Source: Phlebotomus papatasi (taxonomy: Eukaryota; Arthropoda; Insecta; Diptera; Psychodidae). From it: a stretch of DNA of 64,000 nucleotides. This document shows positions 1 through 11,999 of this stretch, piece after piece (position 1 is the stretch's first letter; the number at the start of each line of letters is the position of its first letter). Under the pieces are notes generated by a model. That model saw only the letters and a program-made list of their open reading frames with translations, did not search any database and was not told the DNA's origin. The stretch covers positions 98,890,627 through 98,954,626 of the forward strand of contig NC_077223.1 of NCBI RefSeq assembly GCF_024763615.1. Direction: 5' to 3'. The position numbers and the translations under genes are program-made.

Positions 1-1889
1 TTTCACAATAAGAGAGAACAATAAGGTCAACTTTAAGTTAAAGAGTTTTTAAAAAGCTAGAATTTATCATTTTGATGTAGTACCCCTAGTAGTTCAAGAG
101 ACATTATCATGTAAAATGTTCAGTACCTAAAGAAAATATTTTTAAATATATACTACCAAGTTAAAATAAAAATGTAATAAGGAATTTTTTAATTTTTTAC
201 TTACTTTTCTGATCTTACATTTTTTGAAAATGATTTTTATGGGAAGTTATTTTTAAAACAATAAAATTCTCGTACACATACTAACAGTCCTTATGAATAA
301 ATTTATATTAATTTAAATTTAAATTTACATAATTTTAAACTACTGGAATATTTGAATTTTTAACACACTTTTTTTTTAATTTTCATATTCTTGCGCATCC
401 GTCTTATGTAAAGTTATTTGATTGAGATAAAACATGCGAAACATTTATATTCTGAGCATATTTCATCTCTAACGAGATTCTTGGCAGCACGTGTCCGAGT
501 GAAAATTCTCTAAATCACTCAATGATCCCCATTCAAGTTAAGACTCTTCAACTAAAGTGGTGAAAACAAATAGTTCAGGGTAAGAAGAGATACTCTGTTT
601 AGATTTCCAATGATCATAAAACATATCTTAATGGGGCAAGAAAAGTTCCTCAAACTTCTTTCTTATAAGACAAAATTATCCCAAAAAAAAATTTATTACT
701 TATGCCTCTTTGTCCTTCTTCCAACTCCATTCGAATCTAATAATCGCTATGGGAAAGCAGACGTGTGGAGTAGTGAGACGAAATGGGCATAAGTTTGTGT
801 GTTTGGTGTATTTTTGGAGTCGGATTTATTTATTCAGATTTTCTTGCGAACATTGTGGTGTTTCAGAATGAATTTACCTGAAGGAATTGCTGGCAGAATG
901 CCTAAAAATTGAATTCGCTTCTTACAAAACATACTTTGGGGAAGATGAGTAAGTCCCATGGGTGTGAATTTCTAGGCTGAAACTGTGTGATTCTTTCATG
1001 CTATTTTATGCTATTTATACTATTCAATCATACTACATCTTCTTGGGGGATTTGGAATGCGAAAAAGTTGAAAAAAAAGTGGAACAATAGTCGCAAGGTG
1101 GATTTTATTAAATCAATCTTAAACCCAAGGTAAATTGTGTAAATTCACATTAAATGTTTAGAATTAAACAGACTTGAATAGAATAAATTGAGATGTTTTC
1201 GGAGCAGAAGAGAAAAAAAAATATAGTTTTTCCCTGAAGGGGAAATGAACGGAATGTAAATAAACAACTCTTCTTTATTTCCAACAACTGTATATAGCAT
1301 TCTCGGTGAAAATAGTCGAGTTGGAAGAAAATAGACGTGAAATTTTCCATCAATTAATTTGTGCTGAAGGTGCCATCAGGGATTTTCTACGTGGTCCCAA
1401 TTCTGAAATTCACTTTAAATTAATAATAAACTAAAGCGCGTCATGGGGAATCAACTTTAACAAAATATGGAATTATTTGATGCCAAGTGAGACATTACGA
1501 ATACAAGGTAGTTTGAGAGTTTGTTTTGATTAGGAAACATTTTAAAGTTGCGGCAGATTTAAATAGAATTTTTGGCGAAAAACGCAAGAACTGAATTAGA
1601 AAATATTTATTTTTGGCAAACAGAAAATAAGGAAGTTGAAAAGCACCTTATGATTATTTAGTAATTAGTAACTTCTAATCACTTTTGTATAATGTGTTGG
1701 CCAAAATTTAATGTTTTAAATAATCCATATTTGAACGCATGATTATTATTAATAAAATTTTTTCTGTATTTCTGCAAAATAGTGACAAAATTGCTCAATG
1801 AATTGTAAAATCTAAACCTACAAAGTTCTGGATCTAGAAAGTTCCTGGAAAAGACTTTCCACGAGATTGAATTAATTTAAAATATTAGA
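1..1889. other. AT-rich sequence without recognisable feature
   Basis: No frame shows a recognisable protein. The short frames here (60-70 codons) are rich in K, N, F and I, as expected by chance in AT-rich DNA. I saw no terminal inverted repeat or tandem array. Confidence 0.6.
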
Positions 1890-2020
1890 AGGAAAAGGTA
1901 CACCCTTAAATTGGAGTACCTTTGAAATTAACCTCTTTTCTCTTATTTTCAAAAGGAATTAAGGCTTATCATAATGTAATTTAATTTCGTAATTTGTTTG
2001 TGAAGCTAAGTTATATCACG
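1890..2020 (+). repeat. Degenerate partial copy of the 11.5-kb MITE family
   Basis: The stretch with TTTGAAATTAACC, GGCTTATCATAATG and GTGAAGCTAAG follows the same order of words as the left half of the element at 11524-11999 (TTTGAAATTGGG, GAGCCTTATCATGAT). The terminal GGGAAAGTGGGGC end is not preserved. It is a diverged fragment. Confidence 0.35.
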
Positions 2021-2050
2021 GTAAGGTCAAGTTTTTCTGTCAAGTTTTTT

Positions 2051-2077
2051 GCAGTCTCAAGTTTTTCTTGAGACTGC
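2051..2077. other. Perfect hairpin, 11-bp stem
   Basis: GCAGTCTCAAG, a five-base T-rich loop, then CTTGAGACTGC. The arms match perfectly. It is not linked to any recognised element; it could be a small fold-back relic. Confidence 0.6.
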
Positions 2078-4708
2078 AGTGGGTCGAGGTTGAGAGAGAT
2101 AAAGAATTCTACACGAATTAATGCGTAGGCATTTATTGGTCCTTCGAGCCGGAATGATATCGAGATCGGCATTCAGGGTTAATAGCTGAGTTTCTTTCAA
2201 GGCTAAGTAAATTGTTATGCAGACGTTCGACATTGGGGTGTTATAGGACATATGAATAGCTATCTTCCCAATGCGACTAGCCAAGGAGCCTTGAAATAAA
2301 CTTATTTCTCATCCTTGAACTCTAAATTTCAATATCATTTCGGTTCGAGGGGTCAAAAAATATCTATCTACGTAAAATATCTGGTACTAGTGTGCAAAAT
2401 AATTGAAATAAACGTTTTCAATCAGTAAATTGACAAGAAATAATTGATAAATAACGCAAAATTGACCTGAAAAATAATCTGCCTATATTTATATTGTTAG
2501 GATGGCTAATACTGAATATAAATCCAAAACATTATGAAAATAGTACTAACTAAAATATTTCAGTTTTCTCTAATCTCAGATGACATAAATCAAAGCTTTA
2601 GTCAATCATTGATAGTTGCAGGACTAAAATATTTAATCCCGTCAATCCCGTTGTATATTTTACTACCTCTGACATTCTCATGCCATGGTTCTGCTTATAA
2701 AACTATATTCAACATTTGAAAGTCTAACCAATCAGAGAACGGAAAATGAATTAAGCATTTTATGAGCTTAAATATTTAATTAAATATGGATATACATGAT
2801 ACGTAACTATAGACAGATCGATAGTAGTACCGTGTAAGTTCGGAACCAAATATTGCGATATATATGTATTTTTTAAAATAATATTGTTTTTTTTGTAGAG
2901 TATTCCTTGCAATTTTTCACCATTTTTTCAAATATTCCATGTTATTTAAAAAAAAAATAAAAAAAGGTTATATGTAGGCACGTTTAGGCCTAATAGGACA
3001 TTTTTTATTACTTGCTCGTATAGGCAAATGTTTATGAGAGCTTCTTATATTATAATTTATTGTTTTTAAATTGTCTTTAGCCACTTAACCATAATTTTGT
3101 AAATTGTTGTATAAAGTTTAATCTGGTTTTAATATCTTGGTAATCTAACTGAAACTATATCAAAATGGTTTAATTATCAAGTAATTTCCGACACAGAATA
3201 TTGATTGTTAAAAAATAGTGAAATGATAAATTAATTATCGGTTTAATCATATGATAGAAAAAAATATGAACTTTAAAAATGTTATTTATTATCGTGAATT
3301 TTTTATATTTATAAATTTATAATCAGTTGTGAAAATCATAATAAACTATTAAACTCAGCGAAATTTCTAATTGCCGAAAGGATTTATTTGAATTGTTACA
3401 GTACTTGTGTATAAAGTCATCAAGTAAAAGATAAATAGTGCAGTGTGTCTCTTGAAACTGCTTTAGAACCATAGATAATCTTGTGGCCAAGTCATATTTT
3501 GTTTATTTTAGATGAAATCATAAGTCTCATGAGTATTTAGATGGAAATCTCAAACTCATAAATTTCCATATAGTTTTTTTTCTTCCTAGCAGAACAATGT
3601 GCACAATTTTCCCTAGGAATGGGGTACATTTTCACATTTTCTCTCTGGGAAAGGAAAAATTCCATACGAAAAAGTTGCTGAGAGAGAAAGACCAGCAAAA
3701 ATGTGTGTCTGGATTGCAAAAGTTGTAATGAGAGAATGTGGTTCTCACAAGTGCATTTTTCTCTGGGGCCAGAGGAAAATCCACAAAAAAATGTATAGTC
3801 AATGAGGGTGAAGTATGGTGAACAGAATTCAATATTGAAGAAAAAGCAATAACATGTGAGAGATTTGGGACCATGTCAAGTTTTATTGAAATTCATTCCA
3901 TTTGCCACCAACTCTTGCAAGATGCATCGTTTTAAAGGGGCATTATTAACATATAATAACTATTGGATCATCTCCTAAAACACGCCTTTTCAATAAGTCT
4001 CCCAAAGTACGATGATAGTGGTGGATGCTGAGGGTGTAATAATGATGAAAATATTGCATGAATATATACAACTCTTTGGCCAACATTCTGCATTTATGGC
4101 GAACACGGGGGCTAATTGAATTGTGGCATGTGAAACAGTCGAAATTTGATTTTCTGACTACTGGCGATATCATCGCGGGAATATCATTTTATTATGACGC
4201 TATAAATGTTGCTCTATCCTATGTGTTTTAATACACTTCCTATATGGCCTCCATACAGTCCAGTGTATGACCTACCATAATTCAATGATGCAAATAAATC
4301 TATTTTCAATAAAACTGTTTAACAGTTTGCAATTAATTCACTATAGTTTCACTTATTTATACAATTAATCTCCATTTTACTGGCATTGCCTACAAATAGC
4401 CCTAAAGGGATTTTTGATTCAATTTGGGGCTTCCATTGAACCCAAAAGTTTCGTTAGAACTTGAAGGAATTACCACAAAGGTCATCTTATTAAATTTATT
4501 GTCTTCTTCGGTAATAAATTTAATATCCTTCAGACATAATTCTTCCATTTATTCATTATAAATTGTGCAAAGTAATTGCCAAATTGTGGGACCGAGTCTT
4601 TGTAGGCTATCAATAGATTTTATTGATTGTATCATATCACAAGAAAGGGGGAAATATTCCAAAGACAAATTTTAATATTTCTTATATAACTTCTTACACT
4701 TATTCCTT
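2078..4708. other. AT-rich sequence without recognisable feature
   Basis: Only random-looking short frames were seen. The 3.6-3.9 kb part is somewhat purine-rich (GGGAAAGGAAAAATTCC-like words) but has no repeat structure I can define. Confidence 0.55.
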
Positions 4709-4960
4709 CACTGAGAAAAAAAAGAGGGTGCGATTAACTTTTTTTCCTCGTAACTTTAACATTTTTAGGTGTAAAAATATATCAAGATTTTTTAATGTTA
4801 ATTTTACACCTTTTTAAGGGTAAAACTAATATGAAAAAGGGTAACTTTAACCCCAATACATCTAAAAAGAGTAATATTTACACCGATTTCGGATCAATAA
4901 TGTAGGGTAAGATTTACATTTCCGGAATGTCATTTTAACTTTTTCGGATTTCTCTCAGTG
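4709..4960 (+). mobile_element. CACTG-ended MITE, copy A
   Basis: Starts CACTGAGAAAA and ends TCTCTCAGTG. The inner subterminal words are GGGTGCGATTAAC at the left and TTAACTTTTTCGGATT at the right. Internally it carries the family palindrome AGGTGTAAAAATATAT...TTTTACACCTTT. About 252 bp, with no coding capacity. It is flanked by TT on both sides instead of the TA seen at copies B, D and E. Sister copies lie at 11687, 29734, 36887, 51258 and 53989. Confidence 0.85.
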
Positions 4961-5149
4961 TTTATTTGGTAGATTTTTGTTTTATTTTTTCTTTAAATTT
5001 ATTTACAACAATATTTTAAAAGCACGAAACAACATGGGAGTAGTGAAAAATTGATAATTAGCGTCCATCTCCGTCTTAGCGTTAGTAAAGGGAAACTGTA
5101 GAAAAGCTATTGTTGTGACCCAGAAAACACATTAAACCACAGGACCTTC
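4961..5149. other. AT-rich spacer
   Basis: Nothing recognised between the MITE and the retroelement fragment. Confidence 0.5.
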
Positions 5150-5408
5150 TCCTTGAACAAAAAAAGAGAAGAAAAATTAAAGAACGATTTACAATGGTAT
5201 AAGAAAGGTTAATGAAATTTAAATAAGGAAAAAAATCCAATAAGTGCTCTCTTAAGATTCAGCCTGAAAAAAGCGTCGGATGCCATCTGCAGACCTACAC
5301 AGATCACTTGGAACGGAGTTAAAGATAACTACGCCCTTTACAAATAATGATCGGTAAAGACAGTCACTCCTGACCTTAGGCACTATGAGTCCCCGAACCC
5401 TGGCCAAG
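5150..5408 (-). mobile_element. Non-LTR retrotransposon 3' fragment, copy 1
   Basis: Closely matches 9075-9329: shared words include GGATGCCATCTG, GAGTTAAAGATAACTACGC, TAAAGACAGTCACTCC and AGTCCCCGAACCCTGGCC. The orientation is inferred from copy 2, where the opposite end runs into an A/T-rich tail and a short repeated tail. The homology with copy 2 stops exactly after CCCTGGCC, which suggests either a common boundary or 5' truncation of copy 2. No protein was recognised in this part. Confidence 0.5.
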
Positions 5409-5599
5409 CCCCCCTAACCAGAAGACTCGTCAGGTACTGAGGACACCCAAATATTAACAAATTAAATAGAAAGAGCACAGCTCTTAAATTTAAGTGCAAA
5501 GTAAGGTCAGAGCCAATAAATTGTATAAATCTATTTGCAGATTGTATATGCTAAGAGACGTTCTATAAGAAAACTATAATGAAAAAAGCACTTTCTAAT

Positions 5600-5780
5600 C
5601 TTGTTTGGAATTTACAACTTTCAGTAATATTTTCCGAAATTTTCTATAAAACACTTTAGATATTTTGCCGTAGAAATTTGATTTTCGGACAATCATTTAA
5701 AATTTACTCATAGCACATTCATCTGAAGTCAAAAAACTAAAATTTTATTCTAACAGGTTAGTAAAGCTAATATGTGAATG
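5600..5780 (+). repeat. Partial copy of the long-arm fold-back element
   Basis: Words such as TTCCGAAATTTTCTAT, ATTTTCGGACAATC and CATCTGAAGTCAAAAAAC parallel the left arm of the element at 6124-6729 in order. Diverged and without a matching second arm. Confidence 0.35.
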
Positions 5781-5971
5781 AATAATTTTTGAAAAAAATT
5801 GAAATAGGAGTTTGGAAAACTTTTATACAGACGATAAAGTGTTCGGTGTATTCTTTAACATGTTACGTCTTTTAAAACAGGTTGTGAACAAGGAAAGAAA
5901 AAGGTCATTTTTCGAGCACTAAAGAATTCCTCTTGAAAAGAATCTGCAAAATTTCAATGAAATCTGTTCAT

Positions 5972-6040
5972 TATGCTTCCGGCAGACTTTTTAGATCAGT
6001 AATATTCCATAAAGTCGAAATTCACATTCATTCCTTTAGT
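5972..6040 (+). repeat. Solitary left end of the TATGCCTCCGG MITE family
   Basis: TATGCTTCCGGCAGACTTTT, AGATCAGTAATATTCC and AAAGTCGAAATTC match the first ~60 bp of the complete MITEs at 22479 and 23131. The right half is missing. Confidence 0.45.
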
Positions 6041-6123
6041 TTTCGTGGATCACGCAGACAAAAAAATCTGCATATTTCTATATCTTTTTACATCTTAATA
6101 AAAAAAATAGTTAATTTGAATTC

Positions 6124-6729
6124 TTAAGCATATAAGAGTACAACATTTGAACTATATTTTCTGAAATTTTCATTTCAAAATTTTAAAAATTCAGCCATTG
6201 GGACTAGATTTTTAGAGACAGTTTTTGAAAAAAAAAACATACTTTTTGGTAGACAGGGTTTCTCAAAAAATACTCATCTGACGTCAAAAAAGTACATATT
6301 TGCTGTTGGTTGATGAGTTAAACTCGTAATTAAACGGTAGATTTTTTTTACTTTGATCACTTTTTTTACTTTTATTTTAAATTTTAGGATTTTTTACTTT
6401 TTTTTATATTTTTTTACTTTGATTTTACAAGAAAAAACCTGGTGTAAAATACGCCCAAAATTGTATCCTTTTTGTATAAAATTCTGAGAAACATCTAAAT
6501 TTCATTAAAAAAAATATCGTTTAAGTACGAGTTTATCTCATCAGCTAACAAGAAATATGTATTTAGTTTTTTGACGTCAGATGAATACACTCTGAGACAT
6601 CTTACAAAAAAGTGTATTTTTTAAAAAAGGTCTCCAAAAATCAGGTCTGAATGGCTGATTTTTTTTAGATTTTTAAGTAAAAGTTTAAGAAATTATAATA
6701 GTTTAAATGTTGTACTTTTATATGCTTAA
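6124..6729. mobile_element. Fold-back element with ~200-bp inverted arms
   Basis: The left arm begins TTAAGCATATAAGAGTACAA and the right arm ends with its diverged complement TTGTACTTTTATATGCTTAA. Further in, TCATCTGACGTCAAAAAAG pairs with TTTTTTGACGTCAGATGA, and GATGAGTTAAACTCGTA pairs with TACGAGTTTATCTCATC. The arms cover most of the element. The centre (about 6345-6430) is made of TTTTTTACTTT words that resemble the repeat units at 57-58 kb. A left-arm relative occurs at 19570-19771 and a partial one at 5600-5780. No coding capacity. Confidence 0.65.
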
Positions 6730-6799
6730 TGACTTAAGTCAAAATAAAAAAAAACATTCTGGAAAAAAAATAGAGAAAATGTTATGTTTTCCAGTCTTT

Positions 6800-7017
6800 T
6801 TGGCCTACGTAACCCCTTTAAAGATTCGTATATTTTTATGGTGCTCCTTCGTATTCATTTTCTTCTTTTAAACATCAAAGAAAATTAAATTTAGTTCAGT
6901 CCATTTTTGAATCCGAAAAAGTGAGAGATAGACTTATGCAATTTTTTTGTCAGAGAAAGAAACACGAATTTTGATATCATGATTTTTACCTATCTTAAAG
7001 GTGTGTCGAATGCATTA
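6800..7017. mobile_element. TATGCCTCCGG-family MITE, diverged copy
   Basis: The right end TCTTAAAGGTGTGTCGAATG with a following TA, and internal words AAACATCAAAGAAAATTAAA and GAGATAGACTTATGCAA, match the copies at 22479-22745 and 23131-23397. The left end (GGCCTACGTAACCCCTTTAA) is weakly conserved, so that boundary is approximate. Confidence 0.5.
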
Positions 7018-8624
7018 TTTCTCGAGGAATTTAGTTTATCAATTTCTAAAGTTCAGTTTTAAGATACAACCGATTAAAGTTGACGCTTTTCACTGGAAAA
7101 GCTTTGAAATGTATTGCAATTTGAATGACTTAAAATCTTGAAAAAAAATTCTGACATACTTCATTATTAATTTTACAAACAAAAATTTTTTTTTTTAAAT
7201 TAATCTTGCTGAAGTCATTCCTGGAATAAATTTAAAACCCTAAGTATAATATGGCTTCGTAGTTTGTTCTAAATTCCGGAGGAATTTAAAAATTGATGAG
7301 TCGGCATCAGTCGCTGCCTGATTACCATAGAAAATAAAACAAAAATTTGATTATTCTATTTCCTTTGATAAAATTATGTGAAGATATCTCCCCCTTTATC
7401 CATACCCCTTCTTTTCCGACAGAGCCCAGGGGTGTGCCAACTTTTCTAATTGTGCATGTCCGATGGCTTAAAAAATAAACCCACTCCAGCTCAGCGTGAA
7501 CCACTTCCGAGTGAAGAAAGTTGTAGGAACAATCTGGCACTAGAGGATACATTTGCATATTACCAATGATATTTTCTGTTTAACATGAAGTTCCGGCTGT
7601 AAATCCTATTTAATGAAAGATAAAAAAACATTGAATTTTCCTCGCGTTTGCCAACTTCTTGTACAACATGCTAAATTCGGGACAGTGCGCTTGGAAAAGT
7701 GAATTTAATACGCCAATCAAAATGTGTTATCTCACCAGGGAAATGTTAATGTGGGGTGGTTTAGGAGGGATGTGTTGTGCGGTGAAAAAGAAAATGCGGA
7801 GTATTACTTCTACCGGAGCGAGTAGTTTAGAAGCTTTGTTCGTGATTTATACTGCTCTGGCACGAATTGTCTTCCTCGATGGAAAGACCACGTTTGCCCT
7901 CAACGTTTTACAATTAATTGGATTGCGTGAAAATATCTTACATTAGTCACTCTGTCTCACCTGCTTCTAGCTGCAGGAAGTGAATAAGTCGTTCAAATAT
8001 ATCTCTATAGGTTGAAACTTCTAGAAACCGAAAGAATGGCAAATTTTGCTGAATGTTAACCGTGATAAAATTTAGTTACGTGGATATTTGAAAATTGTGG
8101 TAGGTTATAAACGGTAAGATATGTACAAAATACTAGTAACTCTTGATTTTTATATTTTTTAGAGGTTGTGTAATTAGATTAATATAATCAAGAAAATAAT
8201 TTGGCTATTTTTTAATGTCTACCTAAATAGATTTTTTTCATTTTTTTTTATCTATTTATCATATTTAAAATTTACTGAAAATTTTATAGATTAAATTTAA
8301 AATTTTGTGGATGTCTAAAGTTTGGAAAAATGCAAAAATGCGCCACAACGTTTGTCTGTCACCGTATATCAGAGTTACTAGCCTAAAAACAAAACTGTAA
8401 GAGATATCGACTTACAGTCCTCAATTAGTCCTTATAATTATTAAATATTGTATAGGTGTAATATTAGATCACGAAACATGAGAACTAAGGAAGAAGTAAT
8501 AGGTGACTGCCTTCGAGGATGACTTTCATAAGCTTTTCTTTAATTCTAGCATTCAATGACGCTATTTTCCGATGGAACATGATGGATAAGGGTCTCGTTG
8601 AAGATGGTGAAGAGAAGACTATGC
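7018..8624. other. AT-rich sequence without recognisable gene
   Basis: The longest frame, 95 codons at 7659-7946, has no recognisable domain and no homologue known to me. No repeat structure was seen. Confidence 0.5.
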
Positions 8625-8771
8625 TTAACCCTTTAAAGACGAGAGGATCAAAAATTCAGAGTCAGAAAAATCACTTTTTCTGACTTTTTAGAGCAAAATA
8701 TGATGACTTTAGGATGTAGAAAAAATTTCATTTTTGGGTCACCGGTGACCCAATCGTCCTTAAAGGGTTAA
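8625..8771. mobile_element. piggyBac-type MITE, 147 bp
   Basis: Begins TTAACCCTTTAAAGACGAG and ends CGTCCTTAAAGGGTTAA: inverted ends with the TTAA target duplication and CCCT-type terminus typical of piggyBac transposons. The interior has no coding capacity and holds a perfect 16-bp palindrome, GGGTCACCGGTGACCC, at 8736-8751. Only one copy was seen in the window. Confidence 0.8.
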
Positions 8772-9008
8772 GCGTCAGATCTATCTGTCTATTTTTAATT
8801 AAAACACATACAAACTGCTACATTTAATATTGCAAAATGAAAAATTAGTTTTAATTGTAAGAATATAATGCCAATGTAAGTGAAGTATGTCTTGACTATA
8901 AGAGCTATATTGTCAACCCAAAATAATATATTTTTTTGAAAATTAATCTTCACTTTTATTAAATAATCTTTTGAAATATGTGATACATTATGGCCTCTAC
9001 ACACTAAA

Positions 9009-9329
9009 AAATGTAATAGTAATAGTAATATTTATTGAATCACAAATATAGGGTTCATTCCTCTTACAATTGTGATAAAGAAAAAAAAGAAAAATAAAAG
9101 AAGGCTTTACAATAGCATAAGAAAAGGTAAATGAAAATTAAATAAGAGAAAAAAAAGATCTAATAAGTGCTTCCTTAAGATTAAGTCTGAATAAAGCATC
9201 GGATGCCATCTGTAGACCTACGCAGATTACTTGGAACGGAGTTAAAGATAACTACGCTCTTTACAAATAATGACCGGTAAAGACAGTCACTCCTGACCTT
9301 AGGCCCTATGAGTCCCCGAACCCTGGCCG
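9009..9329 (-). mobile_element. Non-LTR retrotransposon 3' fragment, copy 2
   Basis: Read on the minus strand it starts GGCCAGGGTTCGGGG and ends with AATAAATATTACTATTACTA, a tail of repeated TTACTA units that is typical of 3' ends of poly(A)-less non-LTR elements. The unit with GGCATCCGATG is shared with 5150-5408. It is 5'-truncated and non-coding. Confidence 0.6.
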
Positions 9330-9469
9330 TATGTCTGTCAATAATTGAAAGTTTTTCCTACTCAAGCTTAAGTAAATTGCTTCAATATAGACATAATTTT
9401 TTCTATTTTTTAGAGAGAGGCCATTAGTGACTAGTGGTAAATCTTTGCAAAAAAAAACAAATAATAAAG

Positions 9470-10756
9470 TAGGGGAGACCGGGGAGATTTGGGACAGGGG
9501 TAATGTGGGACAAGGCGGATTTTTCATTAATTTTTGAAATAAATGGGATTTAACCACTGCTCAATCGTAAACAATATTAAGATGTATCTTGACTAAAATA
9601 ATGGATATCCTCAGTTTTATTGTTTTAATTCTATGAATACTTTCTTAAAAATTGATAAAATTTGTATTTTTTGATTTCTCAGTTTTGCTCTTTGTATTTT
9701 ATATCAGCTATTATAATCAAAACTTTTTTATCACATTAGGTAGCAGTGTAATCTGGGAACATATTTTTATAAAATTTTCAGAGATTATACGCTCTTGTTT
9801 TTTACTCAAAGGTTTTAAATATTAAAACTACCTTCGGGGATGTTTGGGACACCTGAAAGGGGATGAATGGGACGTTGATTTTCTACAAGATTGTAGGTGG
9901 CGTGCAATTTTTTATTGTCAAAATGGAGAGTAATTCCCAGTTTCTACTGGAAATCTACCTCTTCTGCAAACTTTATCAGTTGAGTAGTTGTTTACAGGGA
10001 CAATTAAACCATCAATATCTTGGGAATCAATAATTTACTCTCCAATGTATATTCGACCTTTGCTTAATCCCGTTAAAAACTATTTTCTCGAAAATTTCTC
10101 GAGCAATATCCTCTACAATTCTCACAAATTCTCCAAAAAGGGCAAGACGAGAGCTTTTTCAGAGAAATAAGGAAAAAAAAACAGGCAACATGCAATTGTC
10201 GTAAAATCAAACAGGAATCCGTCAATGAGTTCAAAACTAACAGTACCAAGAAAATCTACTCGCCTGAGGAATTTGATGATCATGATTGCAATACTTAGAA
10301 TTAAAAAAAAGCGAAGAATGGTAAATGGAAAATAAGAAGAAAATACTTTAAGTAATTGATTGACAATAAATAACTCTACTGTACAAATTAAATTGATATT
10401 TATTTCTAAGTATGAAAAAAAAGATTGAACATTTTTATATCTATTAGAAATATTTTTTATCTAGTACTTAAAATTAATTAACGTACTCCAATAATGCAAA
10501 TTATCCGAGAGAAAGCGCGTCCCAAACATCCCCTCTTGCGTCCCATACTGCCCCACATCGGGGAGGTTTGGGACAAAGCGTCAAGTTAAATGTTTTATCT
10601 TCTCCAAGAAAACTCAGTTGTTTTCCAAGTTCTATCGAGTACTTTTTATAAAGTAAATAGACCACATAAAATTGATATACACTACCGTGGTTTTTTGGAA
10701 TAGTGTCTCAAATTCAAAACCTGAAAAAGTTTCCCAAACCTCACCGGTCTTCCCTA
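9470..10756. mobile_element. TA-flanked TIR element, 1.29 kb
   Basis: Left end TAGGGGAGACCGGGGAGATT; right end complementary (AACCTCACCGGTCTTCCCTA). TA on both sides. The left TIR contains a 16-bp-period duplication (TGGGACA repeated at 16 bp). Inner relatives of the end occur near 9834 (GGGGATGTTTGGGACA) and 10507-10575 (GTCCCAAACATCCCC, GGGGAGGTTTGGGACA), suggesting a palindromic interior. Short frames inside (for example 9988-10170) show no transposase that I can recognise. Confidence 0.75.
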
Positions 10757-11523
10757 CTTTCGGTGTGACGATCCAATGTTCACGGAATATTTACATGTAC
10801 AGTATTTTACAAATATATTTTTTTCGATTACTAAACCGCTTAATAAAATATATTAAAAATTTAAATAATAAATCCATTGTTATCTATAATGAAATTGAAC
10901 AACAAATTTAGAACATAGAGCTTGAAAATCTATAAAATTTATGATCATGTACATATAAATTTATTCCAGAAATTTGCAGAGGAACCACTTCAATATACAC
11001 CAACAATGCTTATCTAACCGACAAACGACCAACTATTTGGAAAATGCTGTTTCATAAGCATAATTTGATTTTTGAATAAACATTATTTCCACACAGATTT
11101 TAGTGTCCATTGTCCATACATAAGCCAAAATTATGCAACTTACAAAATCTTGTAACCCAAATACCGAGTCAACTGATGGTAAGAACTTTCTTTGTTATTT
11201 TGCTATATATGAGAAGATGCAACTTTTGCAAAAATTGTGAATAGAATCAAAACACATATTACTAGTTGGTCTCTCTCTACACAGTATAAGTTCCTGGAAA
11301 AGGTAATCTTTGGGGAAATTCCTGCAAAAGTGATAAAAGTTACTTGTAAATTGATTTTTATGATTTTGTGGAAGAACTTAGACTACAGTAGTTGAACAGG
11401 AGATGGAAAAGAAATTACATATAAAGATGTTAGAGATTTTGAATGCACTTTTAAGGTTTTAGGGCACTGTTATGAGACAAAAGTTTTCCTTTATTTCTTC
11501 AGGATATTTAAAAACCAAGGTTT
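10757..11523. other. AT-rich spacer
   Basis: No frame or repeat that I can support. Confidence 0.5.
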
Positions 11524-11999
11524 TAAGGGAAAGTGGGGCAACTTTAAATGCGGGGCAGCTTTGAAATTGGGATTTTTGACGCACTTTTTAAATAAAATTG
11601 AGCCTTATCATGATATAATTTAGCTGCACAAATAGGTTGAGAAACATAAATTACATTATAATATGGCTCAGTTCCATTTAAACATACACTGAAAGAAATC
11701 CGAAAAAGTCAAAATAACATTCATGAAATGTTAATTTTACCCTGCAGTATTGATCCGAAAACGGTGTAAATATTACCCTTTTTAGGTGTATTATGGGTTA
11801 AAGTTACCCTTCTTTCGTGTTGAATTTACTCTTAAGAGGTGTAAAATTAACATTAAAAAATGTTGATATATTTTTCACACCTAAAAAGTGTTAAAGTTAT
11901 TACGAAAAAAGTTAATCGCAGCCTCTCTTTCTTCTCAGTGTAGGAGAAAAATCCCAATTTTAAAGCTGTCCACATTCAAAAGTGCCCCACTTTCCCCTA
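11524..11999. mobile_element. TA-flanked MITE split by another MITE
   Basis: Left end TAAGGGAAAGTGGGGCAACT, right end complementary (AGTGCCCCACTTTCCCCTA). The TIR continues through TTGGGATTTTT / AAAAATCCCAA. The left TIR holds GGGGCAACTTTAA and GGGGCAGCTTTGAA, 17 bp apart. A complete CACTG-ended MITE (11685-11942) sits in its right half, so this element is the older of the two. Partial relatives lie at 1890-2020 and 32267-32402. Confidence 0.8.
11685..11942 (-). mobile_element. CACTG-ended MITE, copy B, nested
   Basis: TA-CACTGAAAGAAATCCG...CTTCTCAGTG-TA. It lies in reverse orientation to copies A, C, D and E. TA duplication on both sides. Inserted in the element 11524-11999. Confidence 0.88.
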
